Shown: piece after piece, positions 40,820 through 45,744 of the stretch | How positions within the stretch are numbered: the first letter of the stretch is position 1 | How the letters are laid out: each line of letters begins with the position of its first letter | Source: a virus | IMG/VR virus record: IMGVR_UViG_3300046170_000065 | Span: 1 to 45,744 of that record | Reading direction: 5' to 3' (one strand) | DNA: 45,744 bases | Program-made: the position numbers and the translations under genes | The notes under the pieces: model-generated | Database searches by the model: none | Told to the model about the DNA's origin: nothing | Seen by the model: the letters and a program-made list of their open reading frames with translations, nothing else

Positions 40820-42551
40820 TCCAGTTATCTCCTATCTTGTATTCACCATCTAAAGGACAGCTTAACTCTAAGTCTAGTCCTGCTTGCTGGATACATTTTA
40901 CTCCTACCTTACCTACTTCTACTGCGTATTCTTCAGGTACTTCAACCTGCCATTCATCGTGAATGTTACCTACTACAACAGCACCATACTTTTGTATTTT
41001 TTCATGGAACAGTATGAGGGCTTGTTTCATGGCGATAGCACCGCCTCCTTGTAGCAAAGCATTTAACGCACTGTGCTGTGATCTAACCTTAATCTTTCTA
41101 CCATCTAATCCCTTGAGATACCCTCTTGTTGCTGCTCTTGATACCTTAGAGATAAGAGTTCTAAATGATGGTAGATTATTGAGGAAAGTGTCTCTAAGTT
41201 TTTTGCCATCTGTTTTGTTTCCTCCAACCACGGTTCCAATCTTTTCATCTCCTGCTCCGTATATAAGTGCATAGATGAATGTCTTCGCCTGATTTCTTGA
41301 TTCAAGTCCTGCAAGTCGTTGGTTAGCTGTGTGTATGTCTCCATTGAGTATTTCATCTATGAATCCCTCGTCCTTCATGTAATGAGCTAACATCCTTAGC
41401 TCTAGACCGCTGGCATCAATACCAACCAGTTTATGTTTAGGAGGAACTACCCAACAGGCCCTGCATTCCTTACCGTAAGGAGCGTTACAGTTCGGAACTT
41501 GAGCCATGTTGGGGTTCCTGTGAGTCATTCTACCAGTAACAGTACCATTGTGGTTAACAAATCCATGCACTCTGCTGTTGTTACCTAGCTCTTTGAACCA
41601 TGAATTTATTTGTGATATTCGTTTTTGTAACATCAAATATCTACCTATCAGCGATGCCTCTGGTATGTTCTTTACATTAGATAGTATCTTCTCATCAACC
41701 ATAGGCTGACCAGTAGGAGTAAACTTCTTAGGTTTCCATCCAAACTCCTGTAAGTATTCTCCTATTTGTTTACGAGATCCTAAATTAAATTCTATTCTTT
41801 TTTCTCGGATGATAGATCCTTTCTTTGCAATTTCTTTATGATCTTCATCAGTTAACCGTATGCCTTTACCTTGCAGGGTTTCTCCCATTTTAGATATAGA
41901 ACCAGACTTAGTTCTGCGTTTAAAGATTTCTATCTTTTCTACTTTAGGTTTGAATCTTTTCTTTACTTCTACTGTTACTATGTCTACCTCTTCTTGTAAC
42001 TCAGCCAGTAGCATTGATCCTGCTTTCTGATCTAACAAGAAGCCATGCTCTTCCTGTTCTTTTAAGATGTGAGCTACTTTGTTTTCTATTTCTATAGACT
42101 GCTTAGAAAATCCTGCTGCTTCTTTGCGTAATTCAAAGTATACTTTTTTATTTAAGATAACATCACTGGTACATCGTGCCATCATCTCTGCACTGTAAGC
42201 AGTGAAGTCATCATAACCACTCTTTGAAAAGCCAACTGACTCTCCCCATTGTTTAAGACTGTGGCCTCCTTCACGTACAGGATTAAATAATCTAGATATA
42301 ATTAAAGTATCAACAAGCTTTTTGTCTGACAGATCTACGCCACACATTCTTTCAATCCAAGGAATGTCGTAGTTAATTATGTTATGTCCTATAAGTTTAT
42401 CTGCTTGCTGTAAGAAGGCTACACCCTCATCAATCTGATCAGGACCAAACTCATAAGTAGCAGAGCTATCTAAGTCTACAGCAGCTATACACCAAATGAC
42501 GCTAACATCTGTAACTCCATCAGTTTCTATGTCAAATACTAAAGATTTCAT
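40806..42551 (-). CDS. DNA polymerase, family A, with 3'-5' exonuclease
   Basis: A 581-residue replicative polymerase like T7 gp5. The exonuclease has D7/E9 (FDIETDG), D62 (NIINYD) and D130 (CTSDV). The polymerase has motif A D379 (GIDASGLELR), motif B K423-TFI-Y427-ALIYG and motif C H531-D532-E533 (NIHDEW). Tyr427 lies where T7 has Tyr526 and E. coli Pol I has Phe762; Tyr is linked to fast T7-like synthesis. No 5' nuclease domain. Coupled to the helicase gene by ATGA. Confidence 0.95.
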   Translation of the reverse strand: MKSLVFDIETDGVTDVSVIWCIAAVDLDSSATYEFGPDQIDEGVAFLQQADKLIGHNIINYDIPWIERMCGVDLSDKKLVDTLIISRLFNPVREGGHSLKQWGESVGFSKSGYDDFTAYSAEMMARCTSDVILNKKVYFELRKEAAGFSKQSIEIENKVAHILKEQEEHGFLLDQKAGSMLLAELQEEVDIVTVEVKKRFKPKVEKIEIFKRRTKSGSISKMGETLQGKGIRLTDEDHKEIAKKGSIIREKRIEFNLGSRKQIGEYLQEFGWKPKKFTPTGQPMVDEKILSNVKNIPEASLIGRYLMLQKRISQINSWFKELGNNSRVHGFVNHNGTVTGRMTHRNPNMAQVPNCNAPYGKECRACWVVPPKHKLVGIDASGLELRMLAHYMKDEGFIDEILNGDIHTANQRLAGLESRNQAKTFIYALIYGAGDEKIGTVVGGNKTDGKKLRDTFLNNLPSFRTLISKVSRAATRGYLKGLDGRKIKVRSQHSALNALLQGGGAIAMKQALILFHEKIQKYGAVVVGNIHDEWQVEVPEEYAVEVGKVGVKCIQQAGLDLELSCPLDGEYKIGDNWSETH

Positions 42552-44212
42552 AGTGCTTCACCTGCATCATCATCATCATCTTCGTAATCAATTACTTCAG
42601 ATAATCTACCAGTGTCTTTATCATACATTAAATGTGTAGCCATTCCTACATCTCCGGTGTATCTAGACTTCAGAACTCTAACGTGAGTTGTATTGGCTTC
42701 ACTAGGATCATCTGACTGCTGGTTACGTTCAAGAGCTATCACACAATCTGATAGCTGTGCTATAGACTGAGAGCCTCGAAGGTGGCTAAGGTTTACTGAT
42801 ACTCCATTCTCATGTCCTCTATTACCTTCTATTCTTTTTAAGTGAGATACTAATATCATACCTGCATTTGTTTCTTCTACTATAGATCTTAGCTTGTGCA
42901 TTATAGTATCAATCGTTCTACGCTCATCACCTTCGGCACTTGCTGACAGTAGCATGTGTAAGTGATCTACTACTATCCATTTACAATCCAAGCCTACTAT
43001 CATGTATCTAATCTTTGCAAAGATTTCATCTATATCATTAGATCCAAAGTGGGAATGAATCCAAACACGATCATCTTTAAATAGGTTTTGTAACATACCG
43101 TCTAGTTTATCTTTAGAATGTACTTCATATTCTTTTCTAATATGATCTATATATAATCTAGCATTAGCCTCAATAGATACTAGGCAGTCTGTAGTTTTAA
43201 AGTAATCTTCTTCAAGCGCAATGATGCCTACTTTGTCATGTGTATTTTTAATAAGCCAATGTTCTAGCTCTCTGGTAACGCTTGACTTTCCTAGCCCTGT
43301 ACCTCCAGTAAGAGTTATCAACTCTCCTGTTCTTAAACCATATAGTTTATCGTTAAGTCCTTGCCAAGGATAAGGCACTGATTCTTTTTCAGGACGCTCA
43401 TAGTATTTACCCATGATGTCTTTAGCACTCATAATTCCTGAAGGTGTATAAGTCTTAGCTGCCCACCAAGCAGTCATGTACGCTTTGTGATTACCACTAC
43501 GTAACATATCGTTAGCATCTTTAAACTCTTCAGGTAAGTTCATTACCAAAGCTTTGCCGGGGGTAAAAAGTCTTGCTACTTTCTTTGCTGCTTCTCTTCC
43601 CGGAGCGTCACTGTCAAAGTTAATAACAATCTTATCGAACTTCTCAAGGAATTCTAAAGACGCTTTAACATCTCTTACTCCTCCTCCAGCTCCGTTCTTT
43701 AAAGATATTACAGGCCACTTAGATCCTAGTAATTCATAGCCTGCCATCGCATCACACTCACCTTCGGTGATGGTTATAAACTTACCGCCCTCTTGAAAGA
43801 GTTGTTGTCCAAATAATCCTGTACCAATAGATGATCCTTGCCAGAAGAATGTTTTATTAGCATCTCTAAGTTTGTAAGCACCTATCTCGTTGACACTGTA
43901 ATAAGGATAGATGTGTGTATCTATGTCACCTTTTGAATTTAAAATAGATTTAACTCCATACTTCTTAGCAGTATCTAAAGAGATACCTCTATCCGTTAGA
44001 GCATTGAATGATCCATCGGAGGTATTCATAGAGTTGTTTCTATAGGTTTTAAATTCTATAGGATCATTAGTAATTGAAGGGGTACTAGATGAGTCGTGGT
44101 TCTTTATTAGTTTATCACAGCTAAAACAGTAAAGAGATCCATCTTCGTTGAGAGATGCGGGGTCACTTCCTCCGCAGTCTGGACATGGTAAATGTGTCTT
44201 GACAAACGCCAT
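42548..44212 (-). CDS. Primase-helicase (T7 gp4-like)
   Basis: A 554-residue bifunctional replisome enzyme. The zinc-binding domain has C10, C13, C29 and C32. The TOPRIM primase has E149 (TEGECDAM) and D199/D201 (NFDSDAPG). The RecA-like helicase has Walker A GGTGLGKSS (302-310) and Walker B WIVVDHLHML. It ends in an acidic tail (YEDDDDDAGEAL), as in T7 gp4 where such a tail contacts the polymerase. Start ATG 44212 follows AAGGAG. An intrinsic terminator lies directly upstream. Confidence 0.95.
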   Translation of the reverse strand: MAFVKTHLPCPDCGGSDPASLNEDGSLYCFSCDKLIKNHDSSSTPSITNDPIEFKTYRNNSMNTSDGSFNALTDRGISLDTAKKYGVKSILNSKGDIDTHIYPYYSVNEIGAYKLRDANKTFFWQGSSIGTGLFGQQLFQEGGKFITITEGECDAMAGYELLGSKWPVISLKNGAGGGVRDVKASLEFLEKFDKIVINFDSDAPGREAAKKVARLFTPGKALVMNLPEEFKDANDMLRSGNHKAYMTAWWAAKTYTPSGIMSAKDIMGKYYERPEKESVPYPWQGLNDKLYGLRTGELITLTGGTGLGKSSVTRELEHWLIKNTHDKVGIIALEEDYFKTTDCLVSIEANARLYIDHIRKEYEVHSKDKLDGMLQNLFKDDRVWIHSHFGSNDIDEIFAKIRYMIVGLDCKWIVVDHLHMLLSASAEGDERRTIDTIMHKLRSIVEETNAGMILVSHLKRIEGNRGHENGVSVNLSHLRGSQSIAQLSDCVIALERNQQSDDPSEANTTHVRVLKSRYTGDVGMATHLMYDKDTGRLSEVIDYEDDDDDAGEAL

Positions 44213-44224
44213 ACTTTGCTCCTT

Positions 44225-44250
44225 AAAAAAAAATGGGGGACTAAACCCCC
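44225..44250 (-). terminator. Intrinsic terminator within the replication operon
   Basis: On the minus strand GGGGG (44250-44246) pairs with CCCCC (44239-44235) across a six-base loop, followed after one A by nine T residues (44233-44225). It separates the SSB-side genes from the primase-helicase gene, whose ribosome site lies immediately after the T-run. It should lower or control expression of the downstream replication genes. Confidence 0.85.
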
Positions 44251-44271
44251 TAAGTCATACAATCATGCAAA

Positions 44272-44574
44272 TTAATTCTCCGCTCTAACATAGGCTTCGT
44301 TTTCAATAGTGGTAGGGTCATCAGCAACAAACCTACCTTCCTCATCTCTAGCTCTTTCATACTTTATTTTAGTAGTATCATTACATTCTTTCGCTAGTTC
44401 ATACCTGAAATGATACAGTGCTGCTTGCTTTGTCGCTACTTCATTAGAGAGATTACTTATTTCAGTAACAAGCTTTTGAGCAAGTAAGTATCTATGCTGA
44501 CCATCAGAGCTGAAAAGGGAGACATCAAAGTCCCCCTCATCAGTTTTGAAAACGCGATGAGTTTTATCACTCAT
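44272..44574 (-). CDS. Hypothetical protein downstream of SSB
   Basis: A 100-residue charged helical protein (SDKTHRVFKTDEGDFDVSLF, then QKLVTEISNLSNEVATKQAA). Its ATG overlaps the SSB stop (ATGA), so it is translated with it. It ends just before the terminator at 44250. A replication accessory role is possible; no family recognised. Confidence 0.7.
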   Translation of the reverse strand: MSDKTHRVFKTDEGDFDVSLFSSDGQHRYLLAQKLVTEISNLSNEVATKQAALYHFRYELAKECNDTTKIKYERARDEEGRFVADDPTTIENEAYVRAEN

Positions 44575-45005
44575 AGCTCATCTTCCTCCTGCAACGAGTC
44601 TTCAACTTCAAACTCGTCACCAATCCCACCGTTCTTGTAAGGAACAAGATCTAGTATTTGCATTGCAATAAACTCTAGTCCTTGGAAGTGCTGACCTTTA
44701 CGATCCATCTCCCATTCCCTGTACTGAACCTTAACCTTAGAGCCGTTACCAACTTCAAGATCAACTTCGTTTTTTGAACGATCGAATAACTTGGGAGCTT
44801 CTCTAGTTCCCTTCGGTCCACCATTTACCTTTCGTTTGATAATTAGTGCTGGACCTTCCTGCATATCTTTGATTGAGAATCCTCGTCTTTTAAAGTCCTT
44901 TGCAGACTCTTCATCAATGACAAGGTTCACACTGTATACAGGTTCATAAGTAGTGTTAGGTCTTTTAACACTTGCCCAATAAGCTGTACCTTCTATTATA
45001 GCCAT
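44571..45005 (-). CDS. Single-stranded DNA-binding protein (T7 gp2.5-like)
   Basis: A 144-residue OB-fold-type protein (GTAYWASVKRPNTTYEPVYS, GPALIIKRKVNGGPKG, FQGLEFIAMQILDLVPY) with a strongly acidic C-terminus (EFEVEDSLQEEDEL). In T7 and relatives the acidic tail binds polymerase and helicase. It would coat unwound DNA at the fork. GGAGCTATAG precedes ATG 45005. Primary sequence is diverged, so the call leans on pattern, tail and neighbours. Confidence 0.82.
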   Translation of the reverse strand: MAIIEGTAYWASVKRPNTTYEPVYSVNLVIDEESAKDFKRRGFSIKDMQEGPALIIKRKVNGGPKGTREAPKLFDRSKNEVDLEVGNGSKVKVQYREWEMDRKGQHFQGLEFIAMQILDLVPYKNGGIGDEFEVEDSLQEEDEL

Positions 45006-45296
45006 CTATAGCTCCTCTTTTGCTTTTGTGTAAAAATATTTGTGACCTGCCCAGAACAGGAAAGCCATTACTAGATTTTCAACTGTCGATGGTATCACAC
45101 CAGTTCGAGTTTGTAAATCTATTAGTTCTACTACTTCTCCTAACACAGAAAAAGAAAACCAGTAAAATCCTATTATGAATATTGCTCCACCCAACATCCA
45201 AGCTTTAGCTTTTATAGAACCTTTGAGGGTTGCTTCTGTTAAAGTTTTAAAGTATTCTTTAATTTCTGTAAACGGACTCAAATTCATTTCGCTCAT
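45006..45296 (-). CDS. Small membrane protein with two TM segments
   Basis: A 96-residue protein with hydrophobic segments at about 33-54 (WMLGGAIFIIGFYWFSFSVL) and 71-86 (NLVMAFLFWAGHKYF), and charged ends. It is expressed second in the early operon. Early membrane proteins can act in superinfection exclusion or host takeover, but nothing specific is visible. GGAGATACAG precedes its ATG. Confidence 0.65.
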   Translation of the reverse strand: MSEMNLSPFTEIKEYFKTLTEATLKGSIKAKAWMLGGAIFIIGFYWFSFSVLGEVVELIDLQTRTGVIPSTVENLVMAFLFWAGHKYFYTKAKEEL

Positions 45297-45739
45297 TCTG
45301 TATCTCCTATTATGGTAAACTTTCCAATGTCAATATTTAATAAAGGTTCTACATCTTGCCAATCGTTACGATCATACCGACCTCCTACAGTTATGTCAAT
45401 TAAATCATCTTCTATATCTCCCAAACATATATAGCCACTAGCATCATTCCATTTAACACACAGGTATGTTTCTATGTTTAAAGATCTATAGATCTCTTTA
45501 GCTTTTAATAGCTTTGATAAAGATATAATATAAGTTGGATAAGTAGTCTTAGAACACTTTCTATTTTTAAGTTCTAAAAAGAACTTAGGTTTCTTATTTC
45601 TTTTATCAAGAGCCATGAAGTCTAAACCATACTGCATGGGAAGTTTTTTCATTATCACTTGAAAATATTTCTGTAATTGTTCAGCAAAAGTAGTTTCTGC
45701 TGATAAACTTTCTTTGTTTTCATAAAGTTTTCTAGGCAT
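45293..45739 (-). CDS. PD-(D/E)XK-like nuclease, first early gene
   Basis: A 148-residue protein. A core of E20, D40 (YGLDFMAL) and E56-L-K58 (KFFLELKNR), then a helix (IISLSKLLKAKEIYRSL) and a strand (ETYLCVKW), fits the restriction-endonuclease-like fold. It is the first gene after the presumed leftward leader. A role in host DNA attack or in early recombination is possible. The ATG is five bases from the window end, so its ribosome site can be judged only if the end joins position 1 (then AGAG lies about 7 bases upstream). Confidence 0.65.
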   Translation of the reverse strand: MPRKLYENKESLSAETTFAEQLQKYFQVIMKKLPMQYGLDFMALDKRNKKPKFFLELKNRKCSKTTYPTYIISLSKLLKAKEIYRSLNIETYLCVKWNDASGYICLGDIEDDLIDITVGGRYDRNDWQDVEPLLNIDIGKFTIIGDTE

Positions 45740-45744
45740 AATTA

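Overview
The window reads as the genome, complete or nearly so, of a lytic, AT-rich tailed phage with podovirus-type architecture, most likely marine. The order TerS/TerL, portal, scaffold, coat, gp11-like adaptor, propeller-type tube protein, fibres, lysis genes and very long internal virion proteins fits this. So do the T7-like replication genes and the class I ribonucleotide reductase. I see no phage RNA polymerase, integrase, CI-like repressor, tRNA or CRISPR array. The exact phage family and the host are not readable from the sequence alone.

Layout. Positions 1-471 are a non-coding control region. It holds four perfect tetraloop hairpins (13-161), two 12-bp direct repeats, and two divergent promoters with perfect consensus boxes, placed symmetrically about one dyad centred at 427.5. 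The plus strand from 472 to 35298 is the late block. It runs: packaging (472-2711), portal and small proteins (2724-5895), scaffold and coat (5989-7851), tail adaptor and tube (8353-10718), fibres with their chaperones and host-interaction enzymes (10721-20893), holin-type lysis genes (20893-22144), internal/ejection proteins including one of 2187 residues (22594-34880), and a T4-type lysozyme (34885-35298). The minus strand from 45739 down to 35291 is the early and replication block: PD-(D/E)XK nuclease, membrane protein, SSB, primase-helicase, DNA polymerase, two more nucleases, an endonuclease I-like enzyme, a gp1.7-like protein, NrdA, a zinc ribbon and NrdB. The two blocks converge at 35291-35298.

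How it works together. The leftward promoter at 391-419 points away from every annotated late gene and off the left edge of the window. It meets the replication operon only if the molecule is circular or circularly permuted, so the window is probably an arbitrarily opened complete genome. One bidirectional, host sigma70-type control region would then drive both blocks, with the early transcript starting in a hairpin-rich leader of about 390 nt. Genes are tightly packed, many sharing ATGA, TAATG, GTGA or TTGA stop-start overlaps, which suggests translational coupling.

Unusual content: a gene overprinted on the end of the portal gene; two single-base frameshifts, in the long fibre and in a long internal virion protein; three 2-oxoglutarate/Fe(II) oxygenase domains and a sulfotransferase in the fibre region; and a giant ejection protein with an embedded ADP-ribosyltransferase-like (polyvalent-protein type) module and recurrent double-glycine/amphipathic-helix junctions. 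All function calls are from reading motifs; no database search was possible.
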